Positions 1-11,378 of a stretch of DNA of 64,000 nucleotides are shown here, in pieces. Below the pieces are notes generated by a model. The model had not been told where the DNA came from, did no database searches, and saw only the letters and a program-made list of their open reading frames with translations. This stretch comes from Siderastrea radians (lineage: Eukaryota > Cnidaria > Anthozoa > Scleractinia > Rhizangiidae), in assembly GCA_964017195.1 (NCBI GenBank), contig OZ024897.1, positions 7,453,951 to 7,517,950 of the forward strand. The letters are read 5' to 3'. The position numbers were made by a program, and so were the translations under genes. Position 1 is the stretch's first letter. The number at the start of each line of letters is the position of its first letter.

Positions 1-1
1 C

Positions 2-334
2 AGCGCACGCGCGATGCACATGGACATGCGCTATAGCCCTTACCCCAGACCAGCTTATCCAATGAGCGGCATGCCTTCGAGCTTCCTCCCGCATGCGCAT
101 GGGCACATGTACCCGTCATACAGCGTACCACAAGCTGCTTACCCATCATGCCAAATGGGCCAGAGCTACCCACCATGCACAGCGAACCAGCAGAGCTTCG
201 GTTACCCAGCCACCGTTTCGTCATCGAGTATGATCGGCCTGGCAAGCAGCAGTACAAGCTCAGAGGTACAGCCATCATTAGACCTCCACGGATCAGCGGA
301 CAGGACTCCCGGAATGGAGCACAGAACGACATAA
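2..334 (+). CDS. C-terminal exon of an upstream gene (partial), possible transcription factor
   Basis: The frame is open from base 2 to a TAA at 332-334, so this is the 3' end of a gene that starts outside the window. The peptide is low-complexity and rich in Tyr, Pro, Ser, Met and His, with repeated S-Y/P motifs and a Ser-rich stretch near the end. No folded domain, transmembrane segment or catalytic motif is visible. Such tails are common at the C-terminus of transcription factors (T-box, Fox, Sox, homeobox), but nothing here identifies the family. Because a T-box gene lies at 54 kb and Tbx2/3 and Tbx4/5 are neighbours in several animals, a T-box identity is conceivable, but that is inference only. 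Overlapping frames at 148-375 (+) and 202-390 (-) are shadows. Confidence 0.45.
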   Translation, partial: SARAMHMDMRYSPYPRPAYPMSGMPSSFLPHAHGHMYPSYSVPQAAYPSCQMGQSYPPCTANQQSFGYPATVSSSSMIGLASSSTSSEVQPSLDLHGSADRTPGMEHRTT

Positions 335-839
335 ATCGCGACAAATTTTCCCATATAAAGATAGTCTATAGATGAAAAGGTGACAACCATTTATTTAAGA
401 AATTGGAGAGTAGTCTTCTAGTAGCCGTTTATTATCGTTTATTTAGAATTGCGATTCTATGAGGTGCGGATTAAACTTCCCTTCGATTGGATGACACAGA
501 AGCAATGTCAAACATCACTGCAGAGACATTTCCGCGCTTTATACCGCTTAAGTTATTTTTTCTGTATAGGGACTTTATATAAACATGTAGAATTGACTCA
601 GTGTTACATCGAGATCAGTTTCGATCTCCTTATTTCACAATGTATAGGGTGGATGGTTTAAAACGTATCCCTGACAAAAAAAAAACTATAATAAGAAACG
701 GTGATCCTAGAAGTACAATCCACACATTTGTCTTAATCCTTCTGGACTCGTTAGAGAACCAAATTGACAAATTTCTTAATTTTCCACCTGAGAAAATGAA
801 ATCACACGGCACCACCGGAAAGGATTGTTTGATATCTTT

Positions 840-1020
840 CATTTGAATGGTAACACTTAGAGCTTTTATCCACATATTCAAGGCAGTAGAACCAACTTCA
901 ATTACAGCACGATAAACAGCACCACAGAAAAGCACTTACCAGTAGCTTTCATTTGAATGGTCACACTTTAGGATTTGGTCCACGCCAGTCAAATGTTAGA
1001 ACCACCTTGTACACCACTAC
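840..1020. repeat. 106-bp repeat, diverged copies
   Basis: About 1.5 units are recognisable by the motifs 'agctttcatttgaatggt', 'ataaacagcaccaca' and 'ttagaaccaccttgtac'. They are more diverged than the array at 3.7 kb. Confidence 0.7.
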
Positions 1021-3740
1021 ACTATGGGATTTCGTATCCAGGAAAAAAATAGAAACACATTATTTGACACAGTGTTTGACGCTAGAGGGAGAAGCGTCCA
1101 AAAACAAAGATGCTACCACTTGTACTTCTTATAAATACGCCATCGATGATCGGTTTACTTGGTTGCCTTGAAGATGTCACATTTGCCGAACACAGTTTCG
1201 TCCCCAGCCTGCCCCTCGTTCAAAATGGCTGCTTTTTTCGTAAAACAAATTTTATAAGGTGTTTTATCATCTTTAGTTGTGCTGTATGGTTAAGAGGTTG
1301 TGTGAAGGAAAGGTAAATTATAGTCTTCTCGCCGAGGTTAATATATATGCTGTAACAAACACGAGGGAACAAAGGCATAGTTTCCTTTTCCAGATCAACT
1401 GCATTTTAGAAGGAGATAAATATGAATAGGACATAAAATTACGACTCAAAACTTAAAGGACCGTTATATAAATTGCTGGTTGTAAAAATGACAACCCAAG
1501 AAAACGAGTTTTTGGAATAATCCCTACCAGGAAAAAGTAAAGTAAATTTAAGTAAATGACACTGTTCTAATGTAAACACTCGCACCTATTCTCAACAATG
1601 ATATTCTATTGAAGGTTACTTTGATTCAAAAGGATATGTGACAATATATCTATTAGCCCTTCACTTCGTTAAAGCAGCAAATTTCTTAAACTTGTACGCG
1701 GTAATGTTGAAAAAGTCACAGCAGTACAGGGATAGTTTTTACTTGATCAAGAAATAGCACCATAGAATGGAAAAAGAATGGTATATCTATTAAATAAGTA
1801 GTTATTATGTTAGTTGTAGTTATTATGGCTTAGAGCTAGAAATTAAGGATTTCAGAAGGTAATTATCGGCATTCGGAAACTACATTCTAAAAAAATTTAG
1901 CCCAGAGAACAAATACCAAAGACCTGTTGTGTACAGCATACGTGCCAGAAATGTTTGGACGAACACTGTCTCGTTACATAGAACAGAAGAAAGCTTAACA
2001 TTTTTCCGAAAGAGAAATACACATCTTTTCTCGGCAGGTCAGTTTGTTTACACGAGTTTCTCAGGCGTAGGCATGAATGGTGTTGAACTTAATTTGTTTG
2101 AAAAACATTTCCTTCGAAACTTGGAGTTATAGTTCATCTTACGATGCTATTTTTAGTTAAAGGCTCTTTCTTAGTTTAACAATGCGATCTGCCTAAAGAA
2201 AATTGTAACTTGTTCTCTTGGCTTTATTGCAAACGAAAATAGTTTAAGTATACTTCATATAAAATACATATAAAGAGCATTCATATTAAAGACAAAGTCC
2301 AGGTGATGGAGATTTTTGACGGGTCAATAACACTTGAACTAACGCAAACCAAAAAAAAAAAAAGAAAATAATACATGCTTGTAAAATAGCTATCGCTGGT
2401 CGATTCGAGCAAAAAAAAAATTTGTTCAGTTTATTTATTTGTACTGAGTTTTTGTTTGACAGACTTCTGTTAGAACCTGAAAGCCAATCACTACACTTGC
2501 AAATGACGCAATTTAACCAATCAGAACTCGAAGACAAAACAGGTAACCGGTGTTGAGTGCGGGAAAAGGGTAACTGGTGACATAATCACGTGCTGTTTCG
2601 GTCGTGCATTTGATTGGCCGAGCCAGGCAAATGCAAAAACAAAGGAAGCATTAAAAACAGTTTTCAACAGTCATTTCAAAAGCGCTCTATAAAGAAAGTA
2701 AAACAGATGTCCGTGTACAGTCGCAACAACACTCCTTGTTTTTCCGTTTGAGTTGATGCTGTTTCTGTTCACTCGACTTACAAAGTGTATATAGCGTTAT
2801 ATATGTATATCAATAAATAATACTACTCAATGACATTGAAATCTGTGTACCTTTTCATTGTCAAAAATTAGCAGTGAATTCTCAAGTGTACGAGACTGGT
2901 CAACATCACCAAGTAAGGCGTAACACAGTGATCAGCATCAGATTTCTCCTTGTAATATCAATGCACCATGAAGTGCACAGGTATTGCGAAGTAAGGAAAT
3001 GATCACCAGGAATGAACTCTTGATATTTGAACAACTTCTCCCAACTAGCCCTACAACAAATGTATGGCAACCAGTAGGGAGAATTCATATGCTGACACTG
3101 GGCATGAAAGGTTTAAGTTTTGTTTACCTTTGCGCACTAATAAACACGTTTCCTCGTCTTGTTTTTTACATTGAGCCGTACATGTTTAGTAGGTTTTGAC
3201 ACAAGTTTTAACAAGTCTATTTGTTTGCAAACGTTTGCTGCCCAGTTTTTGAGCAAATGACAAGTTTCCCTTGTTGAGAAGTGTAAACTAACAGGCTTCA
3301 ACTGCTGATTTCCTCGAGAAGTCTTTTGTAGCGCCGTGGCAGAACCAGTTTGACATTTCTCTCTGCTAGGCCAAAATTCTGACTTTTTCAATGTAACATT
3401 GCAATGCGATGTTGTAATCGCGAAAACAACAAATTATTAAACAAAGTGAAACAGTCGCCATCTAATTATTTCCGGGTTATAGCCGTTGAAACACGCTTCC
3501 GACACCGTGGCACCTGTGAACCTTAACCTCGGCGCCATGAACGTAGCGTACTGCTCAATAGTTCTCATTTAAATTGTAAAAACGTTATAACTGTATTTCT
3601 TTCTCAGACTCAAGAGTTAAAACGACCTTGTACGATATAGTAAACAATACAACAGGAAAGTATGGCTCAACCGAAGCTTTCACTGGAATCGATCTATAGA
3701 GTCAAAAGTTAGAACTGTTTGTACAGGAACGTTTTGCTCA

Positions 3741-4620
3741 ACAGTCTTCATGTGAATGGTCACACTTCAGGATTTCATCCACAGACTCAAATGTTAGAAT
3801 CACCTTGTACAGCACAATAAACAGCACCACAGGAAAGTACTGCTCAGTAGCTTTCATTTGAATGGTCACACTTCAGGATTTCATCCACAGACTCAAATGT
3901 TAGAATCACCTTGTACAGCACAATAAACAGCACCGCAGGAAAGTACTGCTCAGTAGCTTTCATTTGAATGGTCACACTTTAGGATTTCACCCACAGACGC
4001 GAAAATAAGAACCATCTTGTACAGAATAATGAACAGTACCTCAAGAAAGTACAGTCAAATCCCAGAATTGGGAACACGTGAAAAATTGTCCTTATGAAAG
4101 GGGAGTCCGTAAAGACTGTTAAATAAAGGAAAAGTATGTGGTTCGGGACCCAAAGAATTCCCACAATAAAGAGGTGTCCTTGTTAAGTAACTCAAGTCAC
4201 ACTTTAAGACTGGACCGTTTGAATGGTCCTACTTAAAGATTTCATCCACAGACTCAAATGTTAGAATCACCTTGTACAGCACAATAAACAGCACCGCAGG
4301 AAAGTACTGCTCAGTAGCTTTCATTTGAATGGTCACACTTTAGGATTTCACCCACAGACGCGAAAATAAGAACCATCTTGTACAGAATAATGAACAGTAC
4401 CTCAAGAAAGTACAGTCAAATCCCAGAATTGGGAACACGTGAAAAATTGTCCTTACGAAAGGGGAGTCCGTAAAGACTGTTAAATAAAGGAAAAGTATGT
4501 GGTTCGGGACCCAAAGAATTCCCACAATAAAGAGGTGTCCTTGTTAAGTAACTCAAGTCACACTTTAAGACTGGACCGTTTGAATGGTCCTACTTAAAGA
4601 TTTCATCTACAGACTCAAAA
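3741..4620. repeat. 106-bp tandem repeat array with a 361-bp higher-order duplication
   Basis: The phrase beginning ACAGACTCAA recurs at 3781, 3887 and 3993, exactly 106 bp apart. Each unit has a 'cacttyaggatttcatc' start, a 'ttgtacagcacaataaacag' middle and a 'gctcagtagctttcatttga' end. A larger block of about 361 bp (about 3,886-4,246) is then repeated at 4,247-4,607 almost without change; the two copies of the small minus-strand frame (3979-4164, 4340-4525) differ by one residue. The block includes about 150 bp of unrelated sequence captured between 106-bp units. The same unit is scattered through the rest of the window on both strands. Confidence 0.85.
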
Positions 4621-7600
4621 GTTGAAACTACTTTATACAGCACCACCGTAACCACGTACCGTTCAGGAGTTCATTTGATTGGACACCGGCTGAGATTTCA
4701 TCAAAATTGTAAATGCTTCGCACAGCAAAATAAACAGGCATAATAAATTACCCCTCAGTAGCAGTAATTTCCTGCAAACTCATGCAAAAGTTGATAAAAG
4801 CACATTACACCGGTCAAGGATAACCCTGTTACCTAAAATCTGGTATTCATAAGCTAGGGGCAGGTACTGAAATTAAATTGAAGCCATGCCTCGCTTGCCT
4901 ACACCCGTGATTCTTTCAGTTGTTTGTTCAAAGTTTCATGAACAATTGCCATAAAGACTGATCCTCAATCACAGAAAACAGCAATTTATGTAAAAGAAAT
5001 CTCTTAGTTTACGAGGGCAACCTACGCTCACGAAATCGTTCACGGATTCAGTTTATACAAGTAAAATTTCTGGTGTAAATTCACAGAGAATTCTAAACGA
5101 TATATCAAGCATTATCCAGCAGAACTTGCGATGCTTTGCAAGTTACACTAATTATGCGCTCTTTAAGAAAACTTGACCAAAGAAATATCTTTCTTAATCC
5201 TGACAGGTTAGAAACTTATAACAAGTCCAGATTTTCAGGCAATCGTTCAGTTGTCCAATTTAAGACCTATGCAGGTGTTGGTCACGATTACAAACCGTTT
5301 GTGATTAATTGATTTCTGTAAAGCCGTTTCCCAACCGGTAAATTCCTTCAATGGATAAATTCAATTCGGCGTTTTGCTTTGAAGGCATCCACGTGTATTT
5401 GGCAAACAAACAGGTTGTCTCGACTTAATTGCCGCAAACTCCTATTCAAGCAGAAAGGTGAATCTTTTGTTCTTTGTTTTTAGAGGTAGCCGTTACTTTT
5501 GTCATGTAGAGCAATACCTGTTCGCGTGGCTTCTTACACGTTCTTGATTTATGTTAGCTTTTAAAACAAGTTTTAATGGAGACACGTGGAAAGGCTATTG
5601 TTGAAAAGAATAAAGTGAAGATTTTCTGGACTTGCTTACAACAAAAAATTATCTCATCCCTTCTAAAAGTCGCGCCTTGCGTGGAATTCTTTGTAATAAC
5701 ATTAACCCTATCCAATGAAACTGTCGCTATCAGTTCACCAATGATTGAGTTCAGTTCGTATTCAAATTAGGACTAGGGACAACACAGAGCAACTCGAATG
5801 ATTTCAAAATCCACTCGAACGGAGCTCTAAAAGGCGAGGATTCCCCAATCTTTTCGCTGCAAGAATTCCCTATTTGCCTTACATAAAATTACAAGTGACC
5901 AGCATATTTCTTGATCGCGCGTGGAATGAGTTAATTCCCCTTCCAACCACGCGTTTTGGGCGTGCTGTGGCACTGGTGATTTCAACAACGCCTGGGCAGT
6001 TGTTGTGTAACATCGGTCAAAGAGTTGTCGTTAGCAAAGTAAACCCTTCAAATAATGAGTTTCTGTTACTGTTGTCATGTAGTTCAGGGAAAACAAAGCA
6101 TTTTTTTTTAATTCAAAAGAAACGCGAATATTTGACGGCTGTGAGTGCTTTTTTGAACAACTGACTGGCGATTTTCTTCACAAACATTCCTTTCTTTCCT
6201 AAGCTCGTATTAAATATTGATCTTTGAATGTCTTTTGTAGTAAGCGATAATCCTGAAACGTAGAAAACGTGTTGCCTTGAGGCACATATGACTCGCTTGA
6301 GAGCGAAGTGTTCGCTCAGTTAGGGTTAACTTTTGCCGAAAACAATGGATTTTATTTTTAAAGTAAGGTGTCTTAAGAGTGGAACTTTCAGAAGATAATT
6401 AAATGACGTTAATGACGGTTAGTAGATTGAATGAGGGATATGAACATGATGTTGACACTACAAATTTCAGTTACACCAGTTACTCAATTAATGACCATTA
6501 AAGAAAATTTTTTCTTCATATCGGGGTTGCAAAACTGTTAAAAAACCCAACGCATTTCTGGTTTCCTGACCAACACAAAAGCCAAAGTCCCACGAATTAG
6601 TAGCCTGCGAACGCAGTCGTATTTCCGGCTGTCGTTTAACGAATTAGTTTTGCATGTTCTTGTTGGATGAGGGTGCCGTACTGTTAACAATCTATATCAG
6701 GAGGGGATAAGGGCTTCATGTCTTCTTTAAACCTAGGTGAAAAGTTAAACAAAAAGCTCGCGAAACAATTTTAATATTTTCTGATTTGATCGTACATACC
6801 ACATAGCGTCTTCATAGCGGTCAAACGCAAAAAACAATGTCACTTCCGGCTTTTCAGAGCCTTGAAGTTTGAATCAGCTCAAACTAGCTCAGGCTTTTAC
6901 GAGCGCGAAGTTCTTATGAAAATGATACATAAAATGTCCTGATAAACAAAATTTCGCGCCGATAAAACTTGTGGATGCTCGTTACTTCATTCTGAACACG
7001 TGCTCGAAGTGACTCAAGTTGTGTTATAAAAAGAGGCCTAGGGTAGACCATGAAAAAATTGGTCCGTATGCGGATGAGCGTAAACTTTTGTGGCTTTAAA
7101 TAAGTTCTGATAATATTATGGATAAAAAATACTGAGATTGCTATTTAAAAAATTCAGAAAGTACGGGTTTTTACAGTTCATGAACGCCAAAACATTTCGA
7201 CACGTTACAAACGTGACGGGATATGTTGTTTGACATGTGGTCGTGATTACTCAAACGTAATAAAATAGAATCTCGACAACTCGAACCCTAGCATCTCGAA
7301 ATTTTCGCTAACTCAAAAGCATTTGCCCTTATTTTTACTTTGATTTACACTTCCAACAACTCGATATTTCTAAACGTTTTATACAAGTTTTACCTAATGG
7401 TTTGAGTTATCAGGATTCTCACTGTAGTACATATATATATTTTGGAACTTTCTTCTTAGTTAGAAGTGTGACTTGCTCTAAAAATTAATTATGTGTTGTT
7501 AAAAGTCGTATCAGAAATAAAAAGCTTCAATGGCCAATTTTGACAAGTTACGTTTTGCTTTTCTTGCGTGACTGGTTCATCGTGCATGACAAATATGCAT

Positions 7601-7967
7601 ATGCGCACGCTTTTCCAGAAAACGTCATCGCTTTCTGAATTACGTTATGGAGCAAAGTGTCAAAACAGAGACAAAAATTAATTGATTAATTAAAAAAAAA
7701 AGCCAGTGACAACGCGCGTGCTGACATAGTGTGAGCAGTGCTTCGCACGCTCATCCAAAAATAGAGTTCATAACCTCTTAATTTTTTGACACCTTGCCAC
7801 ATGACGAAATCATAGGCACGCAATGCATGCTGAACTGATGACGTTTTTGGATATATTGGAACGAGCGTGCTCAAATGCACATTTATCATCCATGACGAGC
7901 GAAATCCATCCATCACGCAAGAAATGAAGAAGTGTAATATCATAAAAAACGTGACTTGTCCAGACTG

Positions 7968-8390
7968 ACGGGGGAAGGAATTGGCCCATGTTTGGGTATA
8001 TAGTATAGGGGTGCCTCTGAGGGTTTGAAACACTGACCCTGTCTAGGTCTTTAGGACAAAAAAAGCCCTAAAATACCTACCCTGTGTAGAACAACATCCT
8101 CTATTTTAGGTCCCTGTTTAGGACAAATGACAAAATACAAGCTCCCTTGTTCTACACAATTTTAAAGAGTTTCGAAGACAAGCAAACGTCCCCAATCTAG
8201 GATTGCTAAATAATGTAGAGGCCATATTTAACGACAACGATCGTACTGGCCATACCCTGTTTAGAACAGTTCAGACCCTCCTTAGGACAGAGTCGCATAA
8301 AATTAGATATACCCTGTTTAGGACAGAGAGGCCAAAAACCATACCCTGTCCAGCGGCACATCCCTGTAAAGCCAACACAAGAGAGTAGCC
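7968..8390. repeat. ACCCTGTTTAGGACA repeat element, copy 1
   Basis: An element of about 420 bp begins near 'cccatgtttgggtatat' and contains several direct copies of a motif close to ACCCTGTTTAGGACA. It is inserted in the upstream flank of B1; the homologous flank of B2 (around 16,080) runs across this point without it. Related copies lie in the second intron of A2, A3 and A4. Confidence 0.7.
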
Positions 8391-8818
8391 CCAGGAGGAT
8401 TTTTCTCTCTCACACGATTCAGTTAACACAACGTAATTAATTTCGATGATAAAACACACCTTTTACTAGATTTCAAACAATTTTGTGAGTTCCAAAATAC
8501 ATATTTACTGCAGTAGTGCCCAGGGCGCGACCACATGTTAACCAGCACGTCGCGTCACGCTCATAACGTGTTGAAATGTTTTGGCGTCGATGATCTGTTA
8601 AGGATCGTATTTTCTATTCAAAGTTTTAAAAATAGCAACCATCAATAACATTAACAGATCTTATTCAAAGCTACGCACGTTCAAGCTCATCCTTGTCCGC
8701 AGGCAGACCGATTTTTGAAGAAATAGTAAGGTGTTGCGTTATAATACTTTTGGCAGGAAGAAGACACGTGATGGCAAACTCATCATCCAAGACATTGTCA
8801 TGCTGCGTAAGAATAAAA

Positions 8819-8899
8819 TATAGAACCTGTTGACAGCACTCACTAAAGGTATATTGCATTGCACTTAGGACTTACTGCGTTGGAAGTTGCTTTGTGAAG
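8819..8899 (+). promoter_or_regulatory. Candidate TATA box and non-coding first exon of B1
   Basis: TATAGA at 8819-8824 is followed by about 75 bp ending in a donor (TTTGTGAAG|GTATTG, exon end 8899). The matching stretch upstream of B3 (24,529-24,606) has TATAAG and the same donor. A non-coding first exon is expected because the coding exon 1 of both B genes starts a few bases after a splice acceptor (9,436 and 25,163). The transcription start site is inferred. Confidence 0.45.
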
Positions 8900-9448
8900 G
8901 TATTGTGTTGCGTATTAACTAAAAACACAGCGTTTTAGTTATTTCTTTGGATTAGGTAAATCTACAGTCGAGATCTACCCACTTTTCGAGAACGCATGAG
9001 AGTAGACGACTAACTTCAAACTCTTGTTTTCGTTTGACTGCGAATTCACCAAACTCGGACGTTTTGGTGCTCGAATTTTTATTAGTAAATGTCCGCCGTT
9101 TTCTGATCGTTAGCGTTAAGCTACTCGTAAAAGTTTTTAAGCACGAGTTTTGATTATACGTGAGTTTTAGTAGGCTTTTAGCTACGTGACCTTGCACATG
9201 ACATCAATCCAGACTTCCTTTTCTTGCATATATAATTAATTGTCTCCAGCTGCACTGAGTGGAGTCAAACTTTGTGAACGAGATCTAGAAAAAAATTGAA
9301 ATGGTTTTCCACACACTGAAAAGGAGTGGGAAATGACATATAAACAAAGAACTCATGGCTTGCTAAGGGATAACTTAGTTCCTTGTGGATTAAATAGAAG
9401 CTAAAATTTCCTTCGTTGTTTTTAATTCTGTGGCAGGTCGAATACAAA

Positions 9449-11378
9449 ATGCAGATGAAGTTCTTGATTTTGTTTGGTGTTCTGTGCGCTTGTTTCCTCG
9501 ACAATGGAGAGGTACGTACGAGTTCTTGGACACAATAATCCGAGAAATCAGCTGTAAATTTAGCTTCTGTCAATTGAGCGACAGAGAAGTTTTCGTTTAT
9601 TGGGATACTAACACAGTGTTTTTTTCTGTTTGCTTCTTCCTCATTCCCAGGTCAAAGGCCATTATTTGGGGAGAGGTAGGAGTCCTAAGTTTTTACATCA
9701 TCGCCAGCTAAATTATACCAGTTTTCCCTGTTTTTACCCTACATTATTCAATACACAGACTGACAGCTCCAGATGGGATATGAGCAATTACAATCTCCTG
9801 TCAAATAATATCCTGTAATGCACTCATATATTTTGTTTCTCGATCTCAGTACTGCTGAGCTTGATTTTAAGGAAGCAATTGCAGCTGTGATTCCCTTCGA
9901 GCAGGCTCTCAGCTTTGATATCCTACGAGGGGGGGGGGAGTTGCGCGAAATACATGGCAGAAAGGCTTCTTGATACCTAAAATGCTGTTAATAACACCAC
10001 TCGTGATCCAGGTTTTTTTAAATATATATATAAGAGGAAATTATTCCACCGACTCAGTCTCTTTGTAAAGTAGTTCACGATAACCGACACTTGTGAATTT
10101 ATTTGTACCCTTCCCAGCCTCGGTCAGGTCTTTTCTATTTTCGGGTGGAAGCTATCTTGAACGAAAGTTTCGAAAATATCAATAAACATTGTTGCTGTTG
10201 TTGTTTTTGACGTCACTTTTTGAGCAAATTAAAAATTGGGTTTTATCTGGTGTTGTGCAAGGTATTGTTGGTTAGCTAATTGTTTTGGGGTGAGCATTAA
10301 TTGTTCATTGCTTTATGAATCAGTCTTGTTTTACGACATTTGGTAACTGCAGGTCAAGAAATTGCCAATGAAATAGACATTTGGTTGGGGGTAACTCAAA
10401 AACCGGTGCTCTGTTTTAAGAAACAAAGGCATTTTTTCTACTGCGAGGATCCCAAGAAACAAGAAAACACTGAATACCATTTTGAATAAGGATACCGTTA
10501 AGATTCGCTTCAGCGCCCTCCTTCCACTAATTAATTGTTGTGTGTTCCTTTGGGATGATCCAGATGACGATCAGTAAACCAAGATCAATCGGATCATGGG
10601 GCATCAAAAGAACTGAATGATCCTTGTGCAGTCCAGTGTGGATTCATCGGTTCCTTTGATGCACCATGATCCGAGTGATCTTGGATCACTGATCCTGATC
10701 TGGATCATCCCAAAGAAACAGGCATTTTTTTAACATAATAAATGCCCCTTTCTTATGAGTGCTCGTCCAATAAGCGCCCCTGTTGCCAAAATGACATTGA
10801 TATCATTGACACAGAATAGGCTGATTCAGTTTACAGGAAAAGTCGCTTTTCTCATCTGAAAGTAATATTGGGGACTTAAAATAGACAAGCGAGTGTGTTC
10901 TGTCTGTCTGTGCGAACCCGCATCGTTACCGGTTGTTGTGTTGCAGTTTCTGTGATTGTTTACAACCGTACTATTCCAATGTTTTGGGAAAAAAAGCGCC
11001 CCGTCCGTAAAAATCACCCCCTCTCCAATAATCGCCTCATTTGAGCTACCAAAAGTAAATTAGCACCCCGGGCGCTAAATCGAACCATTAGGGTAGTAGT
11101 GGGTGCTTGTTTTCAGAGAGTAAGGGGAAAAAACCACTTATAGCGAGATCATCGCTTTACGGTTGACAAACTTCGCTACATTTTTAGCACAAGAACGGTA
11201 TTTCTGATGTCCATCGTTTTTCTCTTTTGTTTTAGGTTGTCCAAGGCCCTGTCGAGGTCATATGGTAAGGTGCTGGGCAGACCCTTGTGCAAAAGCATCC
11301 TGCCGCTCACCCCGTGTATGTGTGCCTTGTTACTGTGGTGGATGTCATCACACCTGTGAATACCCTCCACGAGACTGA
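9449..11378 (+). CDS. B1: secreted ten-cysteine peptide gene (SCRiP-like), subfamily B
   Basis: Exon 1 (9,449 to 9,511 or 9,515) encodes a start Met, a second Met two codons later, a Phe/Leu-rich hydrophobic core and a small polar end: a classical signal peptide for secretion. It follows an acceptor (TGGCAG), so a non-coding exon lies upstream. Exon 3 (11,236-11,378) carries ten cysteines in the frame C-x3-C-x6-C-x4-C-x4-C-x5-C-x2-C-x-C-x2-C-x3-C and stops at 11,376. Joining exon 1 to exon 3 in frame requires the downstream of two overlapping donors (GTAC|GTACG, after 9,515). No long propeptide is then visible. A separate middle exon at 10,353 is listed below. The resemblance to coral small cysteine-rich proteins, some of which act as neurotoxins, is by general design; those typically have eight cysteines, so the family assignment is tentative. 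Confidence 0.65.
10353..10489 (+). CDS. B1 middle exon with its own stop codon (alternative terminal exon)
   Basis: After an acceptor (AACTGCAG, exon from 10,353) the frame runs 44 full codons to TAA at 10,487. It includes the motif E-I-A-N-E-I-D-I-W-L-G-V-T-Q-K-P and two cysteines spaced for one disulfide. The same peptide is encoded by B3 at 26,423-26,599; the two differ by conservative changes and by in-frame indels only, which suggests selection on the protein. The start phase ('gt' completing a codon) fits the downstream donor of exon 1 after 9,515. No donor before the stop would join it in frame to exon 3, so it is best read as an alternative 3' terminal exon. AATAAA at 10,737-10,742 could end such a transcript, but it lies in inserted sequence. 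Function unknown. Confidence 0.5.
10544..10719. mobile_element. Fold-back MITE (176 bp)
   Basis: The ends are inverted copies: GTTCCTTTGGGATGATCCAG on the left and its near-complement CTGGATCATCCCAAAGAAAC on the right. The inverted similarity continues inward for about 80 bp per arm, full of GGATCA words, leaving almost no loop. The interval between middle exon and exon 3 is about 150 bp in B3 but about 750 bp in B1, so this element and its neighbour are later insertions. No clear target-site duplication was seen. Confidence 0.75.
10728..11095. mobile_element. Probable second MITE next to the fold-back element
   Basis: The left part has 'aataaatgcccctttcttatgagtgc' and 'aataagcgcccc'; the right part has 'agcaccccgggcgctaaatc', partly complementary. 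This GCGCCC-rich signature is typical of palindromic DNA transposons. It is absent from the equivalent interval of B3. Exact ends are not resolved. Confidence 0.4.

Larger units (their letters stand above)
335..7685. other. Gene-poor stretch: 3' UTR, repeats and intergenic DNA
   Basis: No gene can be supported here. The first part is presumably 3' UTR of the upstream gene; the first convincing AATAAA on the + strand is at 2812-2817, but its use is unproven. 106-bp repeat copies lie near 840-1020 and 3,741-4,620. Frames such as 449-661, 5,576-5,770 and 5,874-6,164 (96 codons) have no recognisable domain, no splice context and no repeat copy that would show conservation. 2,290-2,700 has several CCAAT and ATTGG boxes and ends like the right end of the MITE at 23.6 kb, so it may be a decayed relative. 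Confidence 0.6.

Noticed and set aside
3781..4620. CRISPR array
   Set aside because: The repeats are 106-bp head-to-tail units without unique spacers, in a eukaryotic context.
5874..6164. 96-codon plus-strand frame
   Set aside because: No recognisable domain, no signal peptide, no conserved copy and no convincing splice or promoter context. Compatible with chance.
7686..8033. 115-codon minus-strand frame, with a partner at 15,759-15,992 sharing a stretch of about 20 residues
   Set aside because: The shared peptide comes from a duplicated flank block upstream of B1 and B2. Outside that block the frames differ and there are no start, splice or domain features.
7968..8390. Telomere-like sequence because of TTTAGG words
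   Set aside because: The 15-bp word ACCCTGTTTAGGACA is irregularly spaced and is not the TTAGGG repeat; the same element sits inside introns.
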